Counted from the first letter of the stretch, positions 51,301 through 60,910 are shown. The stretch is DNA of 64,000 nucleotides from Neobacillus drentensis (GCF_021560175.1 NZ_CP091110.1:2470001-2534000); one strand, 5' to 3'. Numbers and translations are program-made. Notes: generated from the letters alone by a model not told the origin.

Positions 51301-52317
51301 GTGGAGGATTTTTATCAAATTTTAGATGTTCTTCATTATCCTGAAGAAAAAGTCATCGCAACCATCGTCGGTGTAAACGGGTCGGCCTATAAAAAAGAAG
51401 GTTCTTCGATGCTCTTTTTTTCGGATGGAACACAAATAGGGATGTTAACGGCAGGCTGTCTAGAAGAAGACCTGGCTGTAAAAGTGAGAGAAGTTTTTCG
51501 TAAACAAGAGGCGACGATCATCCAATACGATCTGTACATGGAGGATGATCTGGACTGGGGGCAGGGCGCAGGCTGCAATGGCATAATTGATATATTACTT
51601 GAACCGGTAACCGAGCAATTAACAGAGGACCTTCATATGGTTAAAGAACTTCTACGTCAGCAAAAGCCTGTTATTCTCTTAAAAAAACTGGTGGATATTG
51701 GAGAATATGTGTTTATTGAAGAGGATGGGGAGCCATTTGGAAACTGGTCGGGATCATTGCCGACAATTGAATTTACCTCGAAAAGCGGCATCATTACAAG
51801 AGATGGGTCATCTATCTTTCAACAAACGATTTATCCGAAACCGCGTTTAATTGTTTTCGGTGCGGGCCCTGATGCAAGACCACTTGTAGCATTAGCTGCC
51901 GAAACCGGTTTTACAGTCATGGTTTGTGACTGGCGGGAAGCCTTATGTCAAAAGAAGCACTTTCCAGCAGCAGCTTTAGTGATTCAGGGATTTCCACAGG
52001 ATCTGCTTAAACAAATCTCATTTTCCCCTTATGATTTTGTCGTGGTTATGACCCATCAATTTAAACGAGATCAAGAGTTAGTAAGAAGAATTTTAAATGA
52101 AAATATCCGCTATTTAGGAGTTTTGGGACCTAAAGAAAGAACAAGACGATTGCTAAATGGGGAAGAAGTTCCCAAGGGGATGTTTTCGCCGATGGGAACT
52201 TCAATTGGGGCGAGAGGTCCTGTGGAAATAGCCGTTAGTATCGTGGCACAAATGATTCAAGTATGGAGAAAACCAGCGCACGAAAGAGTTGAACTGCTAT
52301 GGACCATTCCAGATTAA
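51301..52317 (+). CDS. XdhC/CoxI family molybdenum cofactor insertion protein (PucA-like)
   Basis: A 338-residue maturation factor that binds and sulfurates molybdenum cofactor for insertion into xanthine-dehydrogenase-type enzymes. The N-terminal XdhC_CoxI domain has VGVNGSAYKKEG and TAGCLEEDL; the C-terminal Rossmann domain has VFGAGPDARPLVALA and DWREALC, then MTHQFKRDQEL and LGPKERTRRLL. GTG at 51301 has SD GGGGGAAAA. It leads a four-gene operon with the three enzyme subunits. Confidence 0.9.
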   Translation: MEDFYQILDVLHYPEEKVIATIVGVNGSAYKKEGSSMLFFSDGTQIGMLTAGCLEEDLAVKVREVFRKQEATIIQYDLYMEDDLDWGQGAGCNGIIDILLEPVTEQLTEDLHMVKELLRQQKPVILLKKLVDIGEYVFIEEDGEPFGNWSGSLPTIEFTSKSGIITRDGSSIFQQTIYPKPRLIVFGAGPDARPLVALAAETGFTVMVCDWREALCQKKHFPAAALVIQGFPQDLLKQISFSPYDFVVVMTHQFKRDQELVRRILNENIRYLGVLGPKERTRRLLNGEEVPKGMFSPMGTSIGARGPVEIAVSIVAQMIQVWRKPAHERVELLWTIPD

Positions 52318-52342
52318 CGGATGTGTGTTAGGAGGTTTTACT

Positions 52343-54673
52343 GTGGAGGTAATTGGAAAAAGTGTTATTCGTAAAGATGCGCTCGATAAGGTGACAGGTC
52401 GGGCCATGTATACGAATGATTATTTTAACAAGCCAATGCTGTCCGGAAAAATGGTCATCAGCCCGTATGGTCATGCCAAGATTGTTAGTATTAACACAAT
52501 GGAAGCATCACAGGTACCGGGCGTCAGAGCGATCCTTGCCGGCCGGCACTTTCCGTTAACAGGGGAAGCGATTCGGGATCGGCCGCCTATCGCGGTTGAT
52601 AAGGTTCGATACCACGGTGAACCAGTCGCACTTGTCGTAGCAGATACCCCTGCTCAGGCTAAGAAGGCGGCAGACCTGATAAAGGTTCAATATGAATTGC
52701 TTCCAGTTGTCAATTCGCCGACCCAGGCATTTAAACAAGGGGCACCACTGGTCCATGAAGAGCTTGGTAACTATGATAAGGATGAGGATTCCCACCCGGT
52801 ACCTGGAACCAATATTGCGACCCTGATTAAAATTCGGAAAGGAAATTTGGAGGATGGCTGGGCAGCGAGTGAAATAGCAGTCCAAGAGAGTTTTGCCTTT
52901 GCACCTTCTGATCATGCTGCCATGGAAACAAGATGTGCAACCGCTGAAATCAGGCCGGATGGAACGATCATCATCATGACCTCATCACAAGCTCCATTTA
53001 TGGTCAAACAGCTAATCGCTAAATACTTTAATGAAGATATGGGCAAGATTATTGTCCATACACCGCTGGTTGGCGGCGCCTATGGAGGGAAAGCAGCCGT
53101 CCAATTAGAGGTCCTTGCTTACCTTGGTTCCAAGGCGGTCGGCGGAAAGCCTGTTAAAATACTAAATGATCGCGAACAAGATATCATTACCTCTCCCTGT
53201 CATATTGGCTTAGATGCCACCATTAAATTAGGAGCAGATCGGAATGGGAAAATAATGGCGGCGGAAATCGAATTTCTATGGGATGGTGGTGCCTATTCAG
53301 ATAAGGCAATTGATGTGACCCGGTCTGGTGCTGTCGATTGTACGGGACCCTATAACATTGAAAATGTCTGGTGTAATTCCTACTGTATGTATACGAATCA
53401 TCCCTATGCTTCGCCATTTCGGGGCTTTAGTCATTCAGAGTTGTCGTTTTGTATAGAACGAACCATGGATATCCTCGCGCAAAGATTAAATATGGATCCG
53501 CTAGAGCTGCGCTACATCAATGCAATTATGCCAGGTCATACCACGCCAACAAGGGTGAGGCTGAATAAAAGCAATGTCGGTAATCTGCAAAAATGTATTG
53601 ACATGGTCCGGGATTTAATGAAATGGGATGAGGGTGCGATAAAGGAAATAGATGAACGATATGTGAGGGTTAAGGGAGTAAGCTGCAGCTGGAAAACTTC
53701 GACCATTGACCCGAACGCACCATCAGGGGCGATTATTACCTTCAACCGGGATGGCAGTCTAAATTTGATGTCTGGGGTCATTGAAATAGGCACTGGCACT
53801 AAAACGATTCTTGCTCAAATCCTAGCCGAACGGTTGAAAATGGATGTGGATAAAATCCATGTCAGAATGGAAGTTGATACACAAACGACTCCTGAACATT
53901 GGAAGACCGTGGCGAGCCGTGGTACTTACATGGGCGGAAGGGCCGTCCTTAATGCAGCAGATGATGTGATTCGTCAGTTAAAAGAGACTGCATCATGTGT
54001 CCTGCGGGCACCAATCGAAGATTTTGAAGTCGCCAACAGTCGTGTCTTTTTACGGGATGATCCGTCTATCGGTCTTGATTTCAAGGATGTAGGCTACGGC
54101 TATCAATACCCAAATGGAAATTCAATTGGGGGGCAAATTATTGGCCGTGGCAAATTTATCTTACGCCATCTAACCCACTTGGACCCGGAAACAGGTGAAG
54201 GAAAGCCAGGTCCAGATTGGACTGTTGCCGCTTATGGGGTTGAAATTGAGTTAGACCGAAGGGATTATACCTATCGGCTGTTAAAAGCATGTACGGTAGT
54301 AGATATTGGAAAAGTAATGAACGAAAAGGCAGCCCTTGGTCAAGTAATGGGAGCAATGAGCATGGGATTGGCCTTTGCTGGACGAGAAACATTTTATTTT
54401 GATGAACTTGGCCGGGTTTTAAATCCTCAGCTGCGGACGTATCGGCCGTTACGCTACGGTGAACATCCCGAGTATTTGGTTGGCTTTGTCGAGACACCCC
54501 AGATAGATGGCCCGTATGGTGCGCGCGGGGTCGGGGAGCATGGGCTAATGGGAATGCCAGGGGCGCTCGGAAATGCTTTATCGATCGCTGCAGGTGTTTC
54601 GCTTGGGAATCTTCCGCTCATCCCTGAATTAATCTGGAAGGCAAAGGAGGCGGCTGGTCATGCTCCCCTTTGA
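52343..54673 (+). CDS. Xanthine dehydrogenase-family molybdopterin-binding subunit (PucD-like)
   Basis: A 776-residue large subunit of a molybdenum hydroxylase. It has the Ald_Xan_dh_C N-terminal hammerhead (VTGRAMYTNDYF), the cofactor loop LVGGAYGGKAAVQLE, an SFRGF-like PFRGFSHSEL, and the active-site base Glu in GARGVGEHG. The substrate may be xanthine, another purine or an aldehyde; the sequence does not settle it. GTG at 52343 has SD TAGGAGGT 8 bases upstream; the longer frame lacks an SD. It overlaps the FAD subunit gene by 14 bp. Confidence 0.92.
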   Translation: MEVIGKSVIRKDALDKVTGRAMYTNDYFNKPMLSGKMVISPYGHAKIVSINTMEASQVPGVRAILAGRHFPLTGEAIRDRPPIAVDKVRYHGEPVALVVADTPAQAKKAADLIKVQYELLPVVNSPTQAFKQGAPLVHEELGNYDKDEDSHPVPGTNIATLIKIRKGNLEDGWAASEIAVQESFAFAPSDHAAMETRCATAEIRPDGTIIIMTSSQAPFMVKQLIAKYFNEDMGKIIVHTPLVGGAYGGKAAVQLEVLAYLGSKAVGGKPVKILNDREQDIITSPCHIGLDATIKLGADRNGKIMAAEIEFLWDGGAYSDKAIDVTRSGAVDCTGPYNIENVWCNSYCMYTNHPYASPFRGFSHSELSFCIERTMDILAQRLNMDPLELRYINAIMPGHTTPTRVRLNKSNVGNLQKCIDMVRDLMKWDEGAIKEIDERYVRVKGVSCSWKTSTIDPNAPSGAIITFNRDGSLNLMSGVIEIGTGTKTILAQILAERLKMDVDKIHVRMEVDTQTTPEHWKTVASRGTYMGGRAVLNAADDVIRQLKETASCVLRAPIEDFEVANSRVFLRDDPSIGLDFKDVGYGYQYPNGNSIGGQIIGRGKFILRHLTHLDPETGEGKPGPDWTVAAYGVEIELDRRDYTYRLLKACTVVDIGKVMNEKAALGQVMGAMSMGLAFAGRETFYFDELGRVLNPQLRTYRPLRYGEHPEYLVGFVETPQIDGPYGARGVGEHGLMGMPGALGNALSIAAGVSLGNLPLIPELIWKAKEAAGHAPL

Positions 54674-55499
54674 TTTTGATTATTACCGCCCAGAAACGTT
54701 AAAAGAGGCGGTCGATTTATTTCAATATTTAGATCAACAGGGGAAGCAGCCGTTTTATTTTTCGGGTGGAACGGAATTATTGACGCTCGGAAGAATTGAC
54801 TTAGCGTACACCGAGGCAGTCATTGACATTAAAGGGATTCCTGAATGCAAGGCCATGGAGGTAAGTGGAGACCAATTGTTGCTCGGAAGTTCACTCTCGT
54901 TAACTGTTATCGAGGAGGCGAATCATTTTCCACTTTTAACGAAAACAGCCAGTGAAGTTGCCGATCATTCGGCTCGTGGAAAAATTACATTGGGCGGCAA
55001 TATCTGTGCGCGGATTTTTTACAGGGAAGCGGTTCTGCCCCTTTTACTGGCCGACAGCAGAGTCATGATTAATGGACCTGAAGGAAAAAAAATTGTTCCA
55101 ATTAATGATGTATTTCAAGGTCATTTGCACTTAAACAAAGGAGAATTTTTAGTGCAAACGGCTACGAATCTTTCGTTTATTCAGGCCCCGTATTTTACCG
55201 TTAAACGAAGGCAGCAATGGGAGACCGGTTATCCGCTGATTACGTTGGCTGCCATAAAATTTAATCAAAAGATCCGAGTAGCAGTTAGTGGGTTATGCCC
55301 ATTTCCGTTCCGCTCTTCCGCAGTGGAGGAATCGCTCAATGCTCAGGGACAATCGCTTGCAACAAGGATTGACAGAGCCATTGCTGGATTACCTCAGCCA
55401 ATTTTAGAAGATATTGAGGGGTCCAAGGAATACCGGCTATTTGTGCTGCGAAATTTACTCTTGGATGCGGTAGAAAGTCTGGAGCGTGAACAGTATTAA
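54660..55499 (+). CDS. Molybdenum hydroxylase FAD-binding subunit (PucC-like)
   Basis: A 279-residue FAD_binding_5/CO_deh_flav_C protein. The FAD contact loops FSGGTELLTLGR and LGGNICARIFYREAV are present, the second being a variant of the usual TxGGN; the C-terminal domain begins around FTVKRRQQWETGYPLITLAA. It carries electrons from the 2Fe-2S centres to NAD or another acceptor. ATG at 54660 has SD AAAGGAGG inside the preceding gene. Confidence 0.9.
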   Translation: MLPFDFDYYRPETLKEAVDLFQYLDQQGKQPFYFSGGTELLTLGRIDLAYTEAVIDIKGIPECKAMEVSGDQLLLGSSLSLTVIEEANHFPLLTKTASEVADHSARGKITLGGNICARIFYREAVLPLLLADSRVMINGPEGKKIVPINDVFQGHLHLNKGEFLVQTATNLSFIQAPYFTVKRRQQWETGYPLITLAAIKFNQKIRVAVSGLCPFPFRSSAVEESLNAQGQSLATRIDRAIAGLPQPILEDIEGSKEYRLFVLRNLLLDAVESLEREQY

Positions 55500-55517
55500 T
55501 AGGGGAGGAGAAAGGGT

Positions 55518-55973
55518 TTGAGAAGCTATCCCATAACGTTGGATGTAAATGGAGAAAGTCATATTTTATCGGTCAGACCGGCTGATACTCTATTATTTGC
55601 CCTTCGCAGTTACCTAGGCCTGACTGGCGCAAAGCCCGGCTGTTTAAATGGTGACTGCGGCGCATGTACGATTAATATTGATTCATGGCCGATGAAGTCA
55701 TGTTTGATGCTGGCAGTGGAAGCAGTAGGGAAAAAAGTGACGACAATTGAAGGTCTAAATGGTGCTCCTATTCAGAAAGCGTTTATTGAAAAATTTGCTT
55801 TTCAATGCGGTTATTGTACGCCCGGTTTTATTATGAATTGTCATTCGTTAATCCAACAGCATCCTGAGGCTGATGATGAAACGATTAAGGAATGGCTGGA
55901 ATCCAATATCTGCCGCTGCACGAGTTATGCAGAGATAGAAGAAGCTGTAAAATCGGTGTTACGAAAAAGTTAG
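55518..55973 (+). CDS. Molybdenum hydroxylase 2Fe-2S subunit (PucE-like)
   Basis: A 151-residue protein with both 2Fe-2S sites: plant-type Cys42, Cys47, Cys50 and one near 62 (GCLNGDCGACTI), then the helical domain with CGYCTPGF and NICRCTSY. Length is normal. TTG at 55518 follows SD GGGGAGGAGAAAGGG. It closes the operon. B. subtilis pucB (molybdenum cofactor nucleotidyltransferase) has no counterpart here. Confidence 0.93.
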   Translation: MRSYPITLDVNGESHILSVRPADTLLFALRSYLGLTGAKPGCLNGDCGACTINIDSWPMKSCLMLAVEAVGKKVTTIEGLNGAPIQKAFIEKFAFQCGYCTPGFIMNCHSLIQQHPEADDETIKEWLESNICRCTSYAEIEEAVKSVLRKS

Positions 55974-55977
55974 CAAT

Positions 55978-56006
55978 GCCTAGTCAAACTAACCGCTAGG
56001 CGTTTT
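55978..56006 (+). terminator. Terminator of the molybdenum hydroxylase operon
   Basis: GCCTAG (55978-55983) pairs with CTAGGC (55996-56001), then GTTTTTC, 5 bases past the stop. Confidence 0.65.
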
Positions 56007-56024
56007 TCTTTTCCAAAAAACACG

Positions 56025-56049
56025 AATAGGGTGCAACGGGCACCCTATT
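56025..56049 (-). terminator. Terminator of the PBP gene
   Basis: AATAGGGTGC (56025-56034) pairs perfectly with GCACCCTATT (56040-56049), 5-base loop; on the minus strand TTTTTT follows a few bases later. It overlaps the PBP stop. Confidence 0.8.
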
Positions 56050-58114
56050 TCTTGTTCATTTGAAAATAGGTGTCTAAAACACGGCGGCCTATTTTTAGAT
56101 TCGCCCGATTATCATCTTTGCCATCGTATGCCCACGGTACGATCACAGCCATCGCGACCACTGGATTAGAGCTGGGAGCATAACTTACCAGACTTAAATT
56201 CATGACTGGCGGCGGCTCTTTGCCAAAATGGCTGCGTAAGGGTCCATCATAAAAGGCTTCAGCCGTTCCTGTTTTACCAGCTGGTGAGTAGGGAGTACCT
56301 TTAAAAAATTTGTAAGCAGTTCCGCCAGGTTCCTGCATTACCTTTTTAAATCCAACTTGTACACGTCTCAGCCATTCTTTTTTTACATCGACCGTATTTA
56401 AGACAGTCGGATTGATTTCCTTCAGCACTGGACCCATCGTCTCGCCATCGCGGGATGATTCCCGTATTTCTTTAACGATATGCGGCTGCATCCGATAGCC
56501 TCCATTCGCAATGGTTGAAACATATTGTGCAAGCTGCATAGCTGAATAAGTATCGTATTGTCCAATCACGAGGTCAAGTAAGTATCCAGGAAGCCTGCTT
56601 TGTCCCTTGAAACCTGTCTGCTCATTTGGTAAATCAATTCCCGTTCTTGTCCCTAATCCAAAGGAGGCAAACGAATTTCTAATTGTTTCAAATGCCTGTT
56701 TATTTAAGAAATTTAAGGGCTTGTCGTATTGATAATGGCCTTTGCCAATCCTTAAGGCAGTACGGAACATGTATACGTTTGACGACTTCTTTAAGGCAGT
56801 AATTTCATTTAAACGGCCTAGATAAGTATAGGATTTTTTGATTGGAGTATCTTTAATTTTAATTCCTGCATCATCAAAATAAGTATTTGGGGAAATAGCG
56901 CCTGTTTTATATCCGGTTAAAATCGTGGCCCCTTTTACAGTAGAGCCTACACTATAGGTGGTCGTAAACGTTCCGAGGGCATCATCTATCATGACTGCCC
57001 TTCCAGTTTTTCTGTCTTTGACGATTTTTTTTCCTGACATCGCAAGTACATCCCCGGTGTGGGGATCCATTAAGACCACATAGGCCCGGTCGGTAAACCG
57101 AGTCCCCGGCCATTTCTTTGCAGCCCAAAGCTCTTCTTCAATAATTTTATCAACAGCGATTTGCAAATCCATATCAATCGATAACACAAGGTCCTTACCT
57201 TTGTTACCTGCCAATACGGTTTCGGTTTCAATGACATTTCCTGTTTTGTCTGTGATATTTTTTACCTTTGATTTAGTTCCGTGCAGGACATCCTCGTATT
57301 GCATTTCCAGTTGACTTTTTCCAACCCGGTCATTTCGGTTATAGCCTCTGGCCAAAAAATGTTCTAACTGATCCGCGGGAAGTCCTTCTCCGGAATTGGT
57401 CACGTTTCCTAAAACAGACCTTATTGTATTGCCATAGGCATAGGAGCGGTCCCAATCCGTAGTGGTTTCCACCCCAGGAAGGGACTGTAGATTCTCACTA
57501 ACAACGGCATATTCCTTCTCGGTAACACCTTCATTCTTAACCATCTCCGGGATAAATTTATAGCCTTTGCTAAATTGCCGATAAATCGCTAATATTTCAA
57601 GATCATTAGGTGTTAATTGATTTAATTCTTCGGTTGTGATTCTCGCCAATTTTAATTTGTAAAGATCTTGATCTGTTAGTTTCTTGTTGGCATATAAAGC
57701 TTTTTCTTGATCCGATATTTTGGCGTCAGCTTGATCAGGATGCTTCATCATCCAAAAGTCTAGCTTCTCCCTCTCAGTGATCATATCCGTTTTTTGCTCA
57801 ATGAGCTTTGCAAGATTCTCAGCTGTTTTCAGCATATCTGTCTGACTAAAGCCTTCATTGGTAAAGGAAATGGCGCTCTTAGGGACATTATCAACGACCA
57901 CCTGATAATCTCTGTCAAAAATCTTTCCTCTAGGGACAGGGTTACTGACAGTAATGTCTACTTTTCTTTCCAAATCCCTTTTAAAGTTTTCTCCGTAAAC
58001 AATTTGAACGAAACCTAATCTTAGAATTAGAACGGAAAATAAAAAAAACACTCCAAAAAAAAGCAAATTTAGGCGAAAAGGAAAATGGGATTTTTTCTTT
58101 TTCTGCTTCTCCAA
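56045..58114 (-). CDS. pbpA: Class B penicillin-binding protein, PbpA/PBP2 type
   Basis: A 689-residue transpeptidase that cross-links peptidoglycan during cell elongation. A short basic N-terminus and one helix (LLFFGVFFLFSVLILRLGF) anchor it; the PBP dimer domain follows, with a Lys/Asp/Glu-rich insertion; the transpeptidase motifs are Ser391-T-V-Lys394, SSN near 452 and Lys614-T-G. The start is judged to be TTG at 58114: SD AAAAGGATGTG is upstream, and the frame to ATG at 58204 adds a non-family tail without SD. Symbol pbpA is by similarity; pbpH paralogues look alike. Confidence 0.9.
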   Translation of the reverse strand: MEKQKKKKSHFPFRLNLLFFGVFFLFSVLILRLGFVQIVYGENFKRDLERKVDITVSNPVPRGKIFDRDYQVVVDNVPKSAISFTNEGFSQTDMLKTAENLAKLIEQKTDMITEREKLDFWMMKHPDQADAKISDQEKALYANKKLTDQDLYKLKLARITTEELNQLTPNDLEILAIYRQFSKGYKFIPEMVKNEGVTEKEYAVVSENLQSLPGVETTTDWDRSYAYGNTIRSVLGNVTNSGEGLPADQLEHFLARGYNRNDRVGKSQLEMQYEDVLHGTKSKVKNITDKTGNVIETETVLAGNKGKDLVLSIDMDLQIAVDKIIEEELWAAKKWPGTRFTDRAYVVLMDPHTGDVLAMSGKKIVKDRKTGRAVMIDDALGTFTTTYSVGSTVKGATILTGYKTGAISPNTYFDDAGIKIKDTPIKKSYTYLGRLNEITALKKSSNVYMFRTALRIGKGHYQYDKPLNFLNKQAFETIRNSFASFGLGTRTGIDLPNEQTGFKGQSRLPGYLLDLVIGQYDTYSAMQLAQYVSTIANGGYRMQPHIVKEIRESSRDGETMGPVLKEINPTVLNTVDVKKEWLRRVQVGFKKVMQEPGGTAYKFFKGTPYSPAGKTGTAEAFYDGPLRSHFGKEPPPVMNLSLVSYAPSSNPVVAMAVIVPWAYDGKDDNRANLKIGRRVLDTYFQMNKK

Positions 58115-58334
58115 ATGGGTCGCACATCCTTTTATCCAAATAGTTTCCTTTTCATTATTATGCCTGATTGTAATAGGAAATATAGGTGAATTTGGTTGAT
58201 CCATTTATTTTTTAGCATAGTAAAGTGGGAGGATCCTTTAAAACTTAGAGAAATGAGTTTTTAGAAACTTCACCAATATTTGAATTTTTACTTTATAATA
58301 AATGAGTATGAAGTCAGATAGGGGGTCGTCTATA

Positions 58335-59870
58335 ATGGAGCAGAACATGGTTCAACCATCCTCATTAAAAAAGACATTGGAACAGTTTAACCTGCTGGAC
58401 GAGAAAATAACGCACTACTCTAGCATCTTGGGATTAGTGGATTGGGACCAAAAAGTGATGGCGCCGAAAAAAGGCCGCAACGTTTTTGCCAAAGCCACCG
58501 GAACCTTACGAACCGAAATCTTTCAGTTGTCGGTATCACAAGAAATGGGTCAATTGTTAGAAACGCTTACTCTAAAAGAAAATCGTTCACAATTGGACCA
58601 AGTGACAAAGGCAAAAGTACGCGAATATAACGATTATTATCAAAAATCTCAAGCCATACCTGCTGATCTGTTCAAGGAATATAGTATTCTAACTGCCCAG
58701 GCCAATGATGCCTGGGAAGAAGCTAGAGAAAACAATGATTTTGCCAGCTATCTGCCCTTTTTAGAAAAAATAATTGACTATAAAAGGCAATTTGCTGAAA
58801 TATATGGCTATGATGACCACCCTTATGATGCTTTGCTCGATGAGTATGAGCCAGGATTAACGGTGAAAAAATTGGATCCGTTATTTGCCAAATTACGGAA
58901 ATCAAGTGTGCACTTGTTAGACAGAATCAGGAAGGATGGTCAACCAACAAATGTGGAGATGTTTAATCAATCCTTTGAGATTGAAAAACAAAAGGCCTTT
59001 AATCGGTTTATTTTACCTTTGATTGGTTTTGATATGCAGGCCGGGCGACTTGATGAAACTGTCCACCCGTTTGCGCAAACCGTTAATATTGGAGATGTCC
59101 GTTTAACAACGCGTTATTTAGAAAAAAATGTGCGCTCGGCATTATTTGGGACGATTCATGAGGCAGGACATGGCATTTATGAACAGCATATCAATCCAAG
59201 CTTCGAAGAATCCGTACTCCAGAGTGGGGCATCTTTTGGAATTCATGAATCACAATCGAGATTTTTGGAAAATATGATCGGCCGCAGCAGGGAATTTTGG
59301 CATTTCTTTTTTCCTAAGCTTGCCGAGTATTTTCCCGTTCAATTGCAGAATGTGACGGAGGAGGAATTCTATCGTGCCGTTAATACCGTTGAGCCTTCAA
59401 TGATTCGTGTCGAGGCAGATGAACTCACCTATAACCTGCATATTATGCTGCGCTATGAAATCGAAAAAGCCTTAATCGGCGGAGAAATTGAAGCTAGGGA
59501 TTTACCGGCAATTTGGAATCAGAAAATGAGGGATTACCTGGGGATTACGCCTAGTACGGATACAGAAGGGGTCTTGCAGGATGTACACTGGTCCTTTGGC
59601 GGGATTGGCTATTTTCCATCGTACTCATTAGGAAATTTATATGCAGCGCAAATTCTCCGCACCATTCAACAGGACATCCCGGATCTCTACAGCCAGATTG
59701 AAAACGGCAATCTTGAGATTATTCAAGACTGGTTGAAGGAGAATATCCATCAGTATGGAAAACTTTATACCCCGAATGAGTTAATTGTTAAAGTAACTGG
59801 TGAGGAGTTAAATGCCGATTACCTCATCGAATATCTGGAGAAAAAATATACAGAGGTATATGGCCTATAA
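58335..59870 (+). CDS. M32 family thermostable carboxypeptidase
   Basis: A 511-residue all-helical zinc metallocarboxypeptidase. The zinc motif HEAGH is at 275-279 (GTIHEAGHGIYE), and the family blocks DEYEPG, ESQSRFLENM and TYNLHIMLRYE are present, with GIGYFPSYSLGN near the C-terminus. It removes residues from peptide C-termini in the cytosol. ATG at 58335 has SD TAGGGGG 9 bases upstream; an ATG 33 bases earlier lacks it. It is divergent from pbpA. Confidence 0.93.
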   Translation: MEQNMVQPSSLKKTLEQFNLLDEKITHYSSILGLVDWDQKVMAPKKGRNVFAKATGTLRTEIFQLSVSQEMGQLLETLTLKENRSQLDQVTKAKVREYNDYYQKSQAIPADLFKEYSILTAQANDAWEEARENNDFASYLPFLEKIIDYKRQFAEIYGYDDHPYDALLDEYEPGLTVKKLDPLFAKLRKSSVHLLDRIRKDGQPTNVEMFNQSFEIEKQKAFNRFILPLIGFDMQAGRLDETVHPFAQTVNIGDVRLTTRYLEKNVRSALFGTIHEAGHGIYEQHINPSFEESVLQSGASFGIHESQSRFLENMIGRSREFWHFFFPKLAEYFPVQLQNVTEEEFYRAVNTVEPSMIRVEADELTYNLHIMLRYEIEKALIGGEIEARDLPAIWNQKMRDYLGITPSTDTEGVLQDVHWSFGGIGYFPSYSLGNLYAAQILRTIQQDIPDLYSQIENGNLEIIQDWLKENIHQYGKLYTPNELIVKVTGEELNADYLIEYLEKKYTEVYGL

Positions 59871-59926
59871 AAATCATTGACATCTTTATTCCAGTTTAGT
59901 ATATTAATAGTAATTAAATATTTCCT

Positions 59927-60022
59927 TTTAAAGGGGAGTAGCTGCTACAATAAAGTCGTCATTTCGAGAAATAACTTTCTCCGGCTTTATTGGCAACATG
60001 AACGTTGTTAGCAAGACCTTTA
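59927..60022 (+). promoter_or_regulatory. yybP-ykoY manganese riboswitch
   Basis: The conserved 5' element AAAGGGGAGTAGC (59930-59942) and 3' element GTTAGCAAGACCTTT (60007-60021) are present with GTCGTCAT and CAACATGAACGTTG between, the layout of the yybP-ykoY class, which binds Mn2+. P1 can form from TTAAAGG and CCTTTA. The 3' strand of P1 is also the 5' arm of the first terminator hairpin, so Mn2+ binding would stop termination and turn on terC. Confidence 0.9.
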
Positions 60023-60050
60023 CTTTACTGTAAAGGTCTTTTCTGTGTTT
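60014..60050 (+). terminator. Riboswitch terminator 1
   Basis: AGACCTTTAC (60014-60023) pairs perfectly with GTAAAGGTCT (60030-60039), then a T-rich tract. Its 5' arm overlaps the riboswitch P1. Confidence 0.85.
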
Positions 60051-60053
60051 TTT

Positions 60054-60086
60054 AGGCCTTTACTGTTACAGTAAAGGCCTATTTTT
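60054..60086 (+). terminator. Riboswitch leader terminator 2
   Basis: AGGCCTTTACTGT (60054-60066) and ACAGTAAAGGCCT (60068-60080) form a near-perfect hairpin with ATTTTTA after it. It shares the core CCTTTAC/GTAAAGG with terminator 1, so the arms could also pair across. Confidence 0.8.
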
Positions 60087-60136
60087 ATGGCGTGAGGGAG
60101 TATTTGAAAAAATGGACCCTTAGGGAGGAATTAGGT

Positions 60137-60910
60137 ATGGATGTTACTTTATTATTGGAATATGGCTGGGTGTTACTCATTTTGGTCGCTTTAGAAGGAC
60201 TGCTAGCAGCAGACAATGCCCTCGTCCTTGCAATTATGGTAAAACATCTTCCTGAAGAAGACCGAAAAAAAGCATTGTTCTATGGTTTAGCAGGGGCGTT
60301 TATATTCCGTTTTGCCTCTTTATTTGTTATTTCGTACCTTGTAGACGTTTGGCAGGTGCAGGCTATTGGAGCACTATATTTAATTTTTATGGCAGTAAAC
60401 CATATTTTCCGGAAAGTAGTAAAGAGAAAAGCAGAAGACAACGTCGAAACAGTTTCTAAGAAGAGCAGCGGATTTTGGATGTCGGTATTTAAGGTGGAAG
60501 TGGCGGATATTGCCTTTGCCGTTGATTCAATTCTGGCAGCAGTAGCGATGGCAGTGGTTCTTCCAGACACACCGCTTCCAAATATCGGTGGCCTTGATGG
60601 TGGTAAATTCCTTGTCATTTTTGCTGGTGGTATTATCGGCCTTGTCATCATGCGTTTTGCCGCAAATCAATTCGTAAAACTGTTGGAAAGGAGACCTGGA
60701 CTCGAAATTGCAGCCTTTACGATTGTGGGCTGGGTAGGAGTAAAGCTTGCTGTTTATACACTGTCACATCCATCATTGGCGATTTTAAATGAGGAATTTG
60801 CCCATTCCACGGAATGGAAGGTAAGCTTTTATTTCGTGTTAGTTGGAATTGCAGCAGCTGGCTGGGTCTTTTCAAAAGAGCAGCGAGAAACAAAAAAAGC
60901 AAATGTTTGA
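60137..60910 (+). CDS. TerC family membrane protein (YkoY-like), probable Mn exporter
   Basis: A 257-residue protein with seven helices. The TerC hallmarks are the acidic/polar residues in helix 1 (EGLLAADNALVLAIMV) and in KVEVADIAFAVDSILA, which form the metal site. In Bacillus the yybP-ykoY-controlled ykoY product takes part in Mn efflux or metalation of exported enzymes. ATG at 60137 has SD GGGAGGAA 8 bases upstream; an earlier frame start at 60092 lacks one. Control by the riboswitch directly upstream supports the function. Confidence 0.93.
   Translation: MDVTLLLEYGWVLLILVALEGLLAADNALVLAIMVKHLPEEDRKKALFYGLAGAFIFRFASLFVISYLVDVWQVQAIGALYLIFMAVNHIFRKVVKRKAEDNVETVSKKSSGFWMSVFKVEVADIAFAVDSILAAVAMAVVLPDTPLPNIGGLDGGKFLVIFAGGIIGLVIMRFAANQFVKLLERRPGLEIAAFTIVGWVGVKLAVYTLSHPSLAILNEEFAHSTEWKVSFYFVLVGIAAAGWVFSKEQRETKKANV

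Noticed and set aside
52556-52915. Minus-strand frame of 119 residues in the molybdenum hydroxylase gene
   Set aside because: It is antisense to a well-conserved enzyme domain, with no SD and no recognisable fold.
11883-60910. A ter stress operon
   Set aside because: The TerD-TerB, VWA and TerC genes are about 15-30 kb apart, in separate transcription units with different control.
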